From NCBI GenBank assembly GCA_963729445.1, contig CAVSNU010000005.1, positions 310,001-374,000 on the forward strand: 64,000 bases of DNA, in the 5' to 3' direction. Positions within the stretch are counted from its first letter, which is position 1. Every line of letters begins with the position of its first letter. Under the pieces are notes generated by a model, which was not told where the DNA came from, searched no databases, and worked only from the letters and a program-made list of their open reading frames with translations. Position numbers and translations under genes: made by a program. This stretch comes from JACCZH01 sp963729445. GTDB lineage: Bacteria > Chloroflexota > Chloroflexia > Thermomicrobiales > CFX8. Shown one piece after another: positions 34,552-44,325 of the stretch.

Positions 34552-36738
34552 ATGGGACTCAATCGTCCGGCCAACGCCGGACCCATTGCGCATACGCGTA
34601 ATCAGGAAGGCAACCGGCATTCTCTGAGCAGCCATCTCCACGAAGTCGCGCGCTTGTCAGCCACATTCGCCGAAAAGTTCGATGCCTCGAATCTCGGGTT
34701 CTATGCGGGCCTCTGGCACGACATCGGCAAGATCCATCCCGACTTCCAGCGCTACCTCCTGGAATCCGAAGCCGGAACACGTCCGAGAGGCAGCGGCCCC
34801 GATCACAAAGCGGCCGGCGCAAAGCTGGCGATGCAGCACTTCGATTTCCTGGTGCATCCGATTGCCGGCCACCACGGCGGGTTACGCAACCAGGCGAACG
34901 AAATGCTCCCATGGCTCACGGTGCACTCCACCCATGCCAGATTGGACGAGGCGATCGAGCAGACAGACGAGCTACTCGGCAACCTCGCGCCTGCCGGCAA
35001 ACTGAGTCTCCCATCCTTTGTCTTGTCGAAACACAAGGCTGAGTTCTTCATCCGCATGCTGTTCTCCGCGCTGGTGGACGCAGATTTTCTCGACACCGAA
35101 GCGCACTTTGAAGATGGGCGTAGCGGGATGCGTGGTGGGTATCCTGCGCTCGGCGAGCTCTGGCAAGAATTTGACGCCGACCAGGCGAAGCTCACCGGCC
35201 CGTCGGACCATCCAGTCAACCAGCTACGCCACTCGGTCTATCTCGACTGCCTGAAGGCGGCGTCGCAGTCGCCGGGGTTCTTCCGGCTCACTGTGCCAAC
35301 CGGCGGCGGAAAAACACGCTCGGGCCTGGCCTTCGCGCTGCGCCACGCGATCGAGCACGATCTGGACCGGGTGATCTTTGCCATCCCATATACGTCGATT
35401 ACGGATCAAACGGCCACGGTCTACCGCGAGATCTTCTCGTCACACCACGCCATCCTGGAACACCATAGCGCGCTGACCGACCGCTCGGACAAAGACGGCA
35501 CGATCGACGAAGGATGGGAACGGCTCGCCGCCGAGAACTGGGACGCGCCAATCGTCGTCACGACGACCGTCCAGCTCTTTGAGAGCCTGCTCGGGCGCTC
35601 GACCACCGCCTGCCGCAAGCTGCACAACATCGCCCACTCGGTGATCGTTCTGGACGAAGTGCAGACGCTTCCCCCGCAACTTCTGGACCCTATTCTGGAC
35701 GTCCTGCGCGAGCTCGTCGCCAACTACGGCGTTACCGTAGTCCTGAGCACCGCGACCCAGCCGGCTCTCGACGAGCGGCTCGGATTCCCTGGTCTGCCGG
35801 ACGTGCGCGACCTCGTGGATAACCCCAGGGCTGCATTCGAGCTCCTGCGACGGGTGGAGTACGAGCTACCCGGCGAAGAACCCTGGACCTGGGAGCGCGT
35901 CGCCGACGAGATGCGATCTTCCCCACAATGCCTGACGATTCTCAACACGCGCGCTGACGCACTTGCCGTCCTCGATGCGCTCGATGATCCTGATGCCCTG
36001 CATCTCTCCACCTTGCTCTGCGGCGCACACCGGCGGAACGTCCTGGAAGAGGTGCGCCGTCGGTTGAAAGCCGGTGAGCCCTGCCGGCTGGTGTCGACCC
36101 AGGTGGTCGAAGCGGGGGTGGACATCGACTTCCCGCTGGTCTTGCGGGCGCTGGGACCGCTCGACCGCATCGTCCAGGCCGCCGGCCGCTGCAACCGGGA
36201 AGGGCTGCTCGAACGTGGCAGGGTGGTGATCTTCCAGCCTGCCGAAGGCGGCGCTCCTCGGGGCGTGTACGAAACCGGCATCGGAATCACCGAGCAGCTA
36301 CTACGACAATCGGTCGATCTCCACGACCCCGCCGTCTACGAAATCTACTTCCAGAGGTTGTTCACCCGAACGGACCTCGACGCAAAGAAGATCCAGAACT
36401 TGCGAGGCACATTCAACTACACGACGGTTGCCGAGCGATTTCGACTGATACCGGACGACACCGAATCCGTCGTCGTGCCCTATCGAGACCACATGCCGAA
36501 CGGCGAACCGCTGGAGCTAATTCTCAACAGCCTGAAAGATGGCTACGGCAACCCACGCTTCCTCTGGCGCGCGCTCCAGCCCTTCACCGTCAGCGTGCGG
36601 CGCCACAGCCTGAACGACTACGCCGCGCAGTTACAGGTTGTCGAGGTTGTGCCCGGCCTGTGGCGATGGCTCGGGGTGTATGACGAGGTACGCGGCATCA
36701 TGATTGGCGGACGTGATCCTACAAATTATGTGCTTTGA
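34552..36738 (+). CDS. cas3: CRISPR-associated helicase/nuclease Cas3 (type I-C)
   Basis: A 728-residue protein starting MGLNRPANAGPIAHTRN after GGGGGAAG. The HD nuclease domain has SSHLHE and WHDIGKIHPDF (H56, D57), then VHPIAGHHGG. The SF2 helicase has Walker A TVPTGGGKTRSG (248-256), VLDEVQTLPPQ (368-371), VLSTATQPAL and QAAGRCNREG. It degrades target DNA recruited by Cascade. It heads the operon, as in type I-C loci; the frame is intact. Confidence 0.95.
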   Translation: MGLNRPANAGPIAHTRNQEGNRHSLSSHLHEVARLSATFAEKFDASNLGFYAGLWHDIGKIHPDFQRYLLESEAGTRPRGSGPDHKAAGAKLAMQHFDFLVHPIAGHHGGLRNQANEMLPWLTVHSTHARLDEAIEQTDELLGNLAPAGKLSLPSFVLSKHKAEFFIRMLFSALVDADFLDTEAHFEDGRSGMRGGYPALGELWQEFDADQAKLTGPSDHPVNQLRHSVYLDCLKAASQSPGFFRLTVPTGGGKTRSGLAFALRHAIEHDLDRVIFAIPYTSITDQTATVYREIFSSHHAILEHHSALTDRSDKDGTIDEGWERLAAENWDAPIVVTTTVQLFESLLGRSTTACRKLHNIAHSVIVLDEVQTLPPQLLDPILDVLRELVANYGVTVVLSTATQPALDERLGFPGLPDVRDLVDNPRAAFELLRRVEYELPGEEPWTWERVADEMRSSPQCLTILNTRADALAVLDALDDPDALHLSTLLCGAHRRNVLEEVRRRLKAGEPCRLVSTQVVEAGVDIDFPLVLRALGPLDRIVQAAGRCNREGLLERGRVVIFQPAEGGAPRGVYETGIGITEQLLRQSVDLHDPAVYEIYFQRLFTRTDLDAKKIQNLRGTFNYTTVAERFRLIPDDTESVVVPYRDHMPNGEPLELILNSLKDGYGNPRFLWRALQPFTVSVRRHSLNDYAAQLQVVEVVPGLWRWLGVYDEVRGIMIGGRDPTNYVL

Positions 36739-36778
36739 GCAGGAGATTGTGAACGGAAAAGGAAAGGAGCAACCACGC

Positions 36779-37429
36779 ATGGCACAACCACCGTCGCTTG
36801 AAGTGAAGGTCTGGGGAGATCTGGCCTGCTTCACGCGGCCCGAGATGAAGGTTGAGCGGGTGTCCTACCCGGTCATGACGCCGTCGGCGGCACGGGGCCT
36901 TCTGGAGTCAATCTTCTGGAAGCCCGAGTTCACCTGGGAGGTGCGCGAGATATGGGTGTTGCAGCCCATCCAGTACCTGTCGATCGTGCGCAACGAGATC
37001 AAGACGCGCCAATCCGAGCGAACCGCCCGCGCCTGGTCCACTGACGGCCTGGGCAACTTCTCCGCCGCGGACGACCGCACCCAGCGCCACACCCTGGCGC
37101 TCCGCGACGTGGGTTACGTCATCCGGGCGGACATGCGGCTGCGCGGTGACGTAACCGACGACATTGCCAAGTTCCGCGACCAGTTCAGACGGCGGGTGCA
37201 ACGTGGCCGGTTCTTCAACGCTCCCTATCTTGGATGCCGCGAATTCAGCGCGTTCTTCAGCCCGCTCGACGGCGAAGAGTTTCCAATCGAGATGAGTGGC
37301 GACCTGGGCCGGATGTTGCTCGACATGGAGTTTCCCGAGGGAAACCTCGGCGCGGGCCGGCCACAGTTCTTTGATGCGTGCTTGGCGAACGGTGTTCTGC
37401 GGATTCCCTCAGCGAACGGAGCGTCTTGA
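36779..37429 (+). CDS. cas5c: Cas5, type I-C (Cas5d)
   Basis: A 216-residue protein starting MAQPPSLEVKVWGDLACFTR after AAAGGAG. Cas5c marks are RPEMKVERVSYPVMTPSAAR, GLLESIFWKPEFTWEVREIW and RRRVQRGRFFNAPYLGCREF. In type I-C it processes the crRNA, replacing Cas6, and caps the 5' handle. Its TGA overlaps the cas8c ATG by one base (TGATG). Confidence 0.93.
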   Translation: MAQPPSLEVKVWGDLACFTRPEMKVERVSYPVMTPSAARGLLESIFWKPEFTWEVREIWVLQPIQYLSIVRNEIKTRQSERTARAWSTDGLGNFSAADDRTQRHTLALRDVGYVIRADMRLRGDVTDDIAKFRDQFRRRVQRGRFFNAPYLGCREFSAFFSPLDGEEFPIEMSGDLGRMLLDMEFPEGNLGAGRPQFFDACLANGVLRIPSANGAS

Positions 37430-39160
37430 TGCTTATGCAACGGCTGCGCGAGTACGCCTCTGCAAGAACCGATGACCTGGGGCCGCCGATGTATATCGAG
37501 ACGCCCGTCCGCTACGAAGTCTCGCTCGACCGGGACGGCAACTCGCTTGGCCTGATCTCATTATCTGGCGCGGAGGGTCGCCGCCAGGATCGCGGGAAGG
37601 TCTTCTTCGCACCCTCCCTCGTTCGGTCGAGCGGCATCAAGGCGAAATTGCTTGTCGACAACGGTGAGTACGCCCTTGGCTGGGTTCGCCCAGATAAGGA
37701 CCCGGCTCGTGTCGAACGGCAGCATGAAGCATTTGTGGAACTGGTGAACGAGTGCGCCGACAGCACACAGGAACCGGACATCGCCAGCATTCTGAAGTTC
37801 CTGCGGCAACCACTTGAGAGCCGGCTGGATCAGCCGGATGATTTCGACGCGAATCAGAACGTGACCTTCAGCGTTGAAGGCCGCCTTCCGTTCGATATCC
37901 CCTCGGTGCGACGCTTCTGGGCGAGCCATACTGGCGCGACGGCTGACGATGACGCGGTGAACGCACAATGCCTGGTCTGTGGAGCCTACGGCCCGGTTGT
38001 TCGATTGCTTCCACAGAAAATCAAGGGCATCCCCGGCGGGCAATCGAGCGGTACAGCGCTCGTATCAACGAATGAGCGAGCCTTCGAATCCTACGGTCTC
38101 GACGAGGTCTCCTGCGCGCCAATCTGCGTCGAGTGCGCGGAGCTGGTCTGCAAAGGACTCAACGATCTACTGGCAAACGAAACGAGCCGCGTCTACGCCA
38201 GCCCGCTGGTCTACGCCTTCTGGACCGCTGAAGATACCGGTTTCAACCCTGGGAGTCTGCTGTCACAACCTGATGCGCAACAGGTGGGAGCACTGATCGA
38301 GGCGGTCAGGAGCGGCCGGCAGGGCGCCACTCCAGATCAATCCGACCGCGTTCTACTGCGTCGGTCTGGCCGGCAGCGGCGGGCGGGTAGCCGTCCGCGA
38401 TTGGGTCGATACCTCGGTCGAACGCGTCCAGCAGGCTCTCGCACGCTACTTCGAGCTCCAGAAACTCAATAATCCCTTTGACGAGGAACAGCGCTACTTC
38501 AGTGTTTCCCGGCTGGCGAGAGCCACCCTGCGCACCGGCGCAAAGATGACCGAGGATCCCTCGCCAATGGTGCCTCGCGCGCTGATCCGCAACGCGCTCA
38601 TTGGCACACCGCTGCCGGGTTCGCTGCTGTCCCAGGTCGTCAAACGGGTCCGCGCCGAACAGGCGGTCAGTCACGAACGGGCCACGCTGATCAAGATGGT
38701 GTTGGCATCGCAAGATGCGCAAGGAAGGGAGAACACGCTGGTGGAACTCGACGAAGGCAACACAGATGCCGCATATCTCTGCGGGCGGTTACTCGCGGTG
38801 CTGGACTCCATTCAACGCGCGGCACTTGGACCAAGGAACGCGACGATTATCGACCGCTTCTTTGGCACTGCCTCGACCGCGCCGGTCTCGGTGTTCGGGC
38901 GGCTGGTGCGCGGGGCACAACCCCATCTCGCTAAACTGCGGCGCGACCGGCCTGGCACATATCACGCACTCGATAACCGGATGCAAGAGATCATCTCGCG
39001 GATCACAGTGTTCCCACGCACGCTTACCCTGCACCAGCAGGGACTCTTCATCCTTGGTTTTTACCACCAGAAGGCGGACGACACGAAGGCACGCATGGAA
39101 CGCGGCGCGGCCAATCGCGCTGCCCAGGAAGAGCTCGACAACGTCGAGCAGGAAGGGTAG
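37429..39160 (+). pseudogene. cas8c: Cas8c (Csd1) large subunit, one frameshift
   Basis: About 577 codons starting MLMQRLREYASARTDDLG. The N-terminal half (PPMYIETPVRYEVSLDRD, QCLVCGAYGPVVRL) is intact. The frame breaks near 38325: the reading EAVRSGRQGA must switch to PLQINPTAFYCVGLAGSGG and RVAVRDWVDTSVERVQQ to continue through PSPMVPRALIRNALIGTPLP to the end. Cas8c recognises the PAM and holds Cascade together, so an uncorrected frameshift would disable interference. Both sides look under selection. Confidence 0.88.
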
Positions 39161-39165
39161 ATCAG

Positions 39166-40094
39166 ATGACTGTAAGCACTACCGTTGCACCGCACCTCAA
39201 TCCGGAACGCCGGCACGATTTCGTGCTGCTCTTTGACGTTATGGACGGCAACCCCAACGGCGACCCCGACGCCGGCAACCTGCCACGGGTCGATCCGGAG
39301 ACGATGCATGGATTGGTGACCGACGTCGCGATCAAACGCAAGATCCGCGACTACGTGGACCTAGCCCGAGGTCAGGAGGAACGCTACAAAATCTACGTCC
39401 AGAACCGCGGCGACGCGCTGAACGACCTGAACCAGCGCGCCTACACGGCCCTCGGCCTGAAATCGACCGGCTCAAAGCAACGCCGGGAAGACGTTAGCCA
39501 GACCAGACAGTGGATGTGCGACAACTTCTTCGACATTCGCACATTCGGAGCGGTAATGACCACCCAGGTGAACTGCGGACAGGTACGCGGGCCGGTCCAG
39601 ATTACGTTCGCCCGCTCGGAGGACCCCATCGTCCCGCTCGATCTCTCGATCACCCGTGTCGCCATAACCAAACCGGAAGACGCCCGGGTCGTCGGTGGCG
39701 ATGGCGAGGAAGGCGAAGGCGGCAAAACCACCGAGATGGGCCGCAAGGCGATCGTTCCGTACGGCCTCTATCGCGCGCACGGGTTCGTGATGCCGGCGCT
39801 TCGCCCGGCAAACCGGTTTCTCCGCGGAAGACCTTGCAGATCCTCTGGCAAGCGCTCGTGAACATGTGGGACTTTGACCGTTCCGCCGCACGCGGCATGA
39901 TGGCCTGCCGCAAGCTGTGCGTCTTCAGCCACGAGAGCCCGCTGGGAGACGCCCCGGCGCACCGCTTGTTCGAGAGTATCCGCATTCAGCGCAAGCCGGA
40001 GGTGGACGCGCCACGCGCCTTCTCGGATTATGACGTCACGATCGACGAAGGGCAGATACCAGAGCGCGTCACGCTCACATGCCTGGAAGGATAG
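39166..40094 (+). pseudogene. cas7c: Cas7 (Csd2) backbone subunit, frameshifted
   Basis: About 308 codons starting MTVSTTVAPHLNPERRHDFV. The Cas7c core (FVLLFDVMDGNPNGDPDAGN, DVAIKRKIRDYVD, RTFGAVMTTQVNCGQVRGPV) is intact until FVMPALRPANRF. Two single-base insertions near 39821 and 39832 break the frame, after which LQILWQALVNMWDFDRSAAR and FSHESPLGDAPAHRLFES follow in another frame to TAG at 40094. It forms the crRNA-binding filament. Two indels in 12 bases, in a conserved gene, point more to a local assembly fault than to decay. Confidence 0.88.
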
Positions 40095-40099
40095 CCGTC

Positions 40100-40750
40100 A
40101 TGCCACCGGTCGATGACAACGCTGAGCGGAGCATGGAGCTTGTCCCGGTGATGATCTCGGCGCTGGAGCACTACAGCTACTGTCCGCGTCAGTGTGCCCT
40201 GATCCACCTCGATCAGTCGTTCGAAGAAAACACCTATACCCTGCGTGGCAACATCGCGCACGAGCGTGTGGACGATCCAGACACCGAAATCCGCCCGGAA
40301 ATCCGCCGTGAGTACGCCCTGCCAATCTGGTCGGACCGGTTGGGGCTCTATGGTCGGGCCGACATGGTTAAGTTCACAGCCGCCGGTGTGTACCCGGTTG
40401 AGCACAAAGTCGGCAAGAAGCGGCGCTGGGGGCACGAAACCCTCCAGCTCTGTGCCCAGGGGCTGTGTCTGGAGGAGATGACGGGGAAGCCAGTCGAGCG
40501 GGGAGCGATCTACTACCATGGCTCGCGCGCCCGGCGGGAAGTCACGTTTGACGACGCGCTGCGACAGCTTGTGATCGACACCACACAAGCCGTTCGCGAC
40601 ACGCTCGCGGGGACGGAACTGCCTGCCCCCGTCAACGACGCTCGCTGCCGGCACTGCTCGCTGATCGACACCTGTATGCCCACGGTCTCGGTCAACGCAG
40701 CGCTCGAGGATGACTGGCTGGAGCGCGTCTTCTCAATCAGGGAAGGGTAA
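40100..40750 (+). CDS. cas4: Cas4 exonuclease, RecB family
   Basis: A 216-residue protein starting MPPVDDNAERSMELVPVMIS after GGAAGG. Cas4 features are YSYCPRQCALIHLDQ (first cysteine), GNIAHERVD, VYPVEHKVGKKRRWG (RecB D/E-x-K core) and ARCRHCSLIDTCMP (iron-sulphur cysteines). It selects and trims prespacers with a proper PAM. It lies between cas7 and cas1, the standard I-C position. Confidence 0.93.
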   Translation: MPPVDDNAERSMELVPVMISALEHYSYCPRQCALIHLDQSFEENTYTLRGNIAHERVDDPDTEIRPEIRREYALPIWSDRLGLYGRADMVKFTAAGVYPVEHKVGKKRRWGHETLQLCAQGLCLEEMTGKPVERGAIYYHGSRARREVTFDDALRQLVIDTTQAVRDTLAGTELPAPVNDARCRHCSLIDTCMPTVSVNAALEDDWLERVFSIREG

Positions 40751-40756
40751 GCAGGT

Positions 40757-41788
40757 ATGTTACACACGTTGAACACACTCTATCTCACCACCCAGGGCGC
40801 CTATGCCTATCTGGATCACGACACGGTGAAAGTCAAGGTGGAAGACGAAACCCAGCTCCAGGTTCCTCTGCTACACCTTGGAGCGATCGTCTGTTTCGGT
40901 CATGTCACGCTGAGCGCACCCCTGATGCAACGCTGTGGCACAGATGGGCGGGCGATCGTATTCCACACCTACCGGGGGCGCTTTCAGGCGCGAGTAACCG
41001 GCCCGACCGGCGGAAACGTCCTGCTGCGTCGCGCCCAGCACGAGGCGCTCTCTGATCCCGCACAGACAATCCACATCGCGAAAGCCTGCGTGGCCGGCAA
41101 GATGCAAAACTCGCGCCAGGTGTTGTTGCGCGCGGGGCGTGAAGCGGCCAATGAGGAAGATAGGGCCGCGCTGAGCGCAGCCGCCCAGCGTATTGCATCG
41201 AGCCTCTACCGGCTGCGCGATTGCTCGACGCTGGATACCGTGCGCGGGAACGAAGGCGACGCTGCGCGCGCCTACTTCCAGGTATTCGGCCGCATGGTGC
41301 GCTCGGATCGTGAGGCATTCCCCTTCACTGGCAGAGTACGACGGCCGCCGATCGGGCGCACCAACGCGTTGCTGTCATTCCTGTACGCCATGTTGCTCAA
41401 CGACTGCGTCTCAGCGCTCGACAGCGTTGGACTCGATCCACAGGTCGGCTATCTCCACGCGCTGCGTCCGGGAAAACCGGCCTTGGCGCTGGACCTGATG
41501 GAGGAAATGCGTGCCATCGTGGCCGACCGGCTGGTGCTGAGCCTCATCAATCGGCGTCAGATCGGCCGCAACGACTTCGACGATCTTCCGGGCGGAGCGG
41601 CCAGGTTAACCGACAAGGGGCGTAAAGAAGTAATCGTGGCCTACCAAAGGCGCAAGCAGGACGAGGTGCAGCACCCGGTGCTGGACCGCAAAGTGGCGCT
41701 CGGGCTGGTGCCGCACCTTCAGGCCCGTCTCCTGGCCCGCCACCTGCGCGGCGACCTTGCCCACTATCCACCGTTCTTGACCCGGTGA
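40757..41788 (+). CDS. cas1: Cas1 integrase
   Basis: A 343-residue protein starting MLHTLNTLYLTTQGAYAYLD. Catalytic residues are E166 (RGNEGDAARAYF), H234 (VGYLHALRPGK) and the acidic pair D246/E249 (ALALDLMEEMR). With Cas2 it inserts new spacers at the leader end. The gene is intact and ends 16 bases before the cas2 ATG. Confidence 0.95.
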   Translation: MLHTLNTLYLTTQGAYAYLDHDTVKVKVEDETQLQVPLLHLGAIVCFGHVTLSAPLMQRCGTDGRAIVFHTYRGRFQARVTGPTGGNVLLRRAQHEALSDPAQTIHIAKACVAGKMQNSRQVLLRAGREAANEEDRAALSAAAQRIASSLYRLRDCSTLDTVRGNEGDAARAYFQVFGRMVRSDREAFPFTGRVRRPPIGRTNALLSFLYAMLLNDCVSALDSVGLDPQVGYLHALRPGKPALALDLMEEMRAIVADRLVLSLINRRQIGRNDFDDLPGGAARLTDKGRKEVIVAYQRRKQDEVQHPVLDRKVALGLVPHLQARLLARHLRGDLAHYPPFLTR

Positions 41789-41804
41789 AGGAGGATGACG
41801 AACG

Positions 41805-42095
41805 ATGGATATCCTTGTAGCGTACGACGTGCGCACCGACACCACAGCGGGCCGTCGCCGGCTGCGCAAAGTGGGACTGGCGTGCCTGGCATACGGTCAG
41901 CGAGTACAGAAATCGGTTTTCGAGTGCTCGCTGACTCCGAGCTAATACGTACAGTTCGAACACCGTTTGCTAGGCTGCATCAATCAACAGGAAGATCAGT
42001 TACGAATCTACCGGCTGCCCGTGCCTCGGGAGCAATATGTGACGATCTATGGACGAAGGGACGAGATCGACCTTGACGAGCCACTGGTGCTCTAG
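41805..42095 (+). pseudogene. cas2: Cas2 with in-frame TAA at codon 47
   Basis: The frame reads MDILVAYDVRTDTTAGRRRL, RKVGLACLAYGQRVQKSVFE, CSLTPS, then TAA at 41943-41945, and resumes in the same frame as YVQFEHRLLGCINQQEDQLR and REQYVTIYGRRDEIDLDEPL to TAG at 42093-42095. The total of 96 codons is normal for Cas2, and a CAA or CAG at the stop would restore it. As sequenced the product is truncated to 46 residues and should not form the Cas1-Cas2 adaptation complex. Confidence 0.88.
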
Positions 42096-42278
42096 CCCGC
42101 TGCGCGAACCACCCGCGCCCACAAAACCCCGGCAGGTCCGCGCGGGCTGGTTTTCGGCCCGTAGATGCGCTTTTATAGCCGCCAATCTGATGAAGGGATC
42201 ATCGCGCACACTACCCTGTGCGCTGTCCGCGCAAGCAGCACCTTTTTCCGCCCCCAGTCAGGCCTCCTGACGGCGGGC
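42096..42278 (+). promoter_or_regulatory. CRISPR leader
   Basis: These 183 bases between cas2 and the first repeat contain no gene and include an AT-richer patch (GCGCTTTTATAGCC) and a C/T run before the first repeat. By position and by the conserved repeats at this end of the array, this is the leader with the array promoter and the spacer-acquisition end. Confidence 0.75.
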
Positions 42279-44322
42279 CTTGCACCCGTCCTGAGAGACG
42301 GGTGAGGATTGAAACATAGGCTCCGCTCATGCGTGGCCGGGCTGTCATCGTCTTGCACCCGTCCTGAGAGACGGGTGAGGATTGAAACGTTATGGGCGGT
42401 GCGGTACGCCCCGAACGGGCATTGCTTGCACCCGTCCTGAGAGACGGGTGAGGATTGAAACCAGAAAGACGCCCTGCACATTTTGGTGCGGGGCGTCCTT
42501 GCACCCGTCCTGAGAGACGGGTGAGGATTGAAACGTGTCATCAACAATACACACGCCATCACGACCGGGTTATCAACTTGCACCCGTCCTGAGAGACGGG
42601 TGAGGATTGAAACCTGATTCGGAGCGCCACTTGTGCCGGGAATGCCATGCAACTTGCACCCGTCCTGAGAGACGGGTGAGGATTGAAACCCAAGTAGGCG
42701 CACGCATGTGTCGATCTCTTCGTCTTGCACCCGTCCTGAGAGACGGGTGAGGATTGAAACCTGGAGGCGGCCGAGCAGATCGCGGCGCTGATCACGGCCT
42801 TGCACCCGTCCTGAGAGACGGGTGAGGATTGAAACGAGGTGCGCCATGTAGGGCAGGTTGGCGATGGACGGCTTGCACCCGTCCTGAGAGACGGGTGAGG
42901 ATTGAAACAAGTCGCCCCTCGCGAAGGTACCGAGATCACCGACTTGCACCCGTCCTGAGAGACGGGTGAGGATTGAAACGCCTACGTCGACGGCCAACCG
43001 AAGCCGCTGGTCTTGCTTGCACCCGTCCTGAGAGACGGGTGAGGATTGAAACATGCACACGGTCCTCGGCAAGATGGCCACGGCACTCGCCTTGCACCCG
43101 TCCTGAGAGACGGGTGAGGATTGAAACAACGCGCCGGTGACGATCAACGCCCGCGACCGGCTTGCACCCGTCCTGAGAGACGGGTGAGGATTGAAACGCC
43201 TCCAGGTACGGCATGATGATGTTGAGGCGCTGTGTCAGAACTTGCACCCGTCCTGAGAGACGGGTGAGGATTGAAACAGGATGCGTTGGGTGGCCTGTCG
43301 TCGCGTCTCAGCCTTGCACCCGTCCTGAGAGACGGGTGAGGATTGAAACTGCCGTTGTTGACGGCCTCCGCCAGCGCTGCCGACAACTTGCACCCGTCCT
43401 GAGAGACGGGTGAGGATTGAAACAACATCATCGACGGCATCCTGGCGCGGCGTGACCGGGAGCGGTTCTTGCACCCGTCCTGAGAGACGGGTGAGGATTG
43501 AAACTGCTTACAAGTGCGCACAAAAAAGAAAGCGCCCCGTCCTCAACTTGCACCCGTCCTGAGAGACGGGTGAGGATTGAAACTGCCCGTTACCCAGAAG
43601 ACATACACGTCGCGGCCCTGCTTGCACCCGTCCTGAGAGACGGGTGAGGATTGAAACGCACTGGCGACGATCACCCATGCGCCACCGATATCTTGCACCC
43701 GTCCTGAGAGACGGGTGAGGATTGAAACAAGCGTGCCGACGACGAGCCGCCACACCCGGACCTGCTTGCACCCGTCCTGAGAGACGGGTGAGGATTGAAA
43801 CAGGGCGGAAGAGATCGCGGTCCTCCAGCATCGCTACTTGCACCCGTCCTGAGAGACGGGTGAGGATTGAAACGGCTGGGTGTCGGGCGAGCAGCCGGGC
43901 GCGGGCGGCGGCGGCACTTGCACCCGTCCTGAGAGACGGGTGAGGATTGAAACCAGCCCCGCGACGACCATGCCTTGTCCGCCGGCTGGTTCTTGCACCC
44001 GTCCTGAGAGACGGGTGAGGATTGAAACTGGCAGGCGCTGGATTTGACCGGCGCGCCGGGCCCGACCGACTTGCACCCGTCCTGAGAGACGGGTGAGGAT
44101 TGAAACACCTTTGCGGCGGGCTGGCCGTGCTGGCGATCGGCTTGCACCCGTCCTGAGAGACGGGTGAGGATTGAAACCCGCCCACGAACCACTCGCCCCG
44201 CAGCGTCCAGATCTTGCACCCGTCCTTCGGGACGGGTGGGGATTGAAACTTCGGTATCGGCCGGGCATCGGTATGACGCCATTAAACTGCACCCGTCCCG
44301 AAGGACGGGTGCGGATCGAAAG
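42279..44322 (+). CRISPR. Type I-C CRISPR array, 28 repeats and 27 spacers
   Basis: The 37-base repeat starts CTTGCACCCGTC and ends GGATTGAAAC, with a CACCCGTC/GACGGGTG stem and loop CTGAGA. Twenty-six copies (first 42279-42315, last 44141-44177) are identical. Spacers are 33-44 bases. The last two copies are variants: at 44213-44249 the loop is TTCG, and at 44287-44322 it is CGAA with a shortened 5' end and GGATCGAAAG. Both retain a perfect 9-bp stem. Variants at the end far from cas2 are expected for the oldest repeats. Transcription is rightward, giving the ATTGAAAC 5' handle typical of I-C. Confidence 0.98.
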
Positions 44323-44325
44323 GAA

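Noticed and set aside
42173..44292. Long open frames running through the CRISPR array on both strands
   Set aside because: They arise because the 37-base repeats lack stops in several frames; the repeated peptide FQSSPVSQDGCK is translated repeat, not a protein.
42279..44322. Self-targeting spacers against the prophage at 1-14500
   Set aside because: I compared the spacers by eye with the prophage and saw no match; a BLAST would be needed to be sure.
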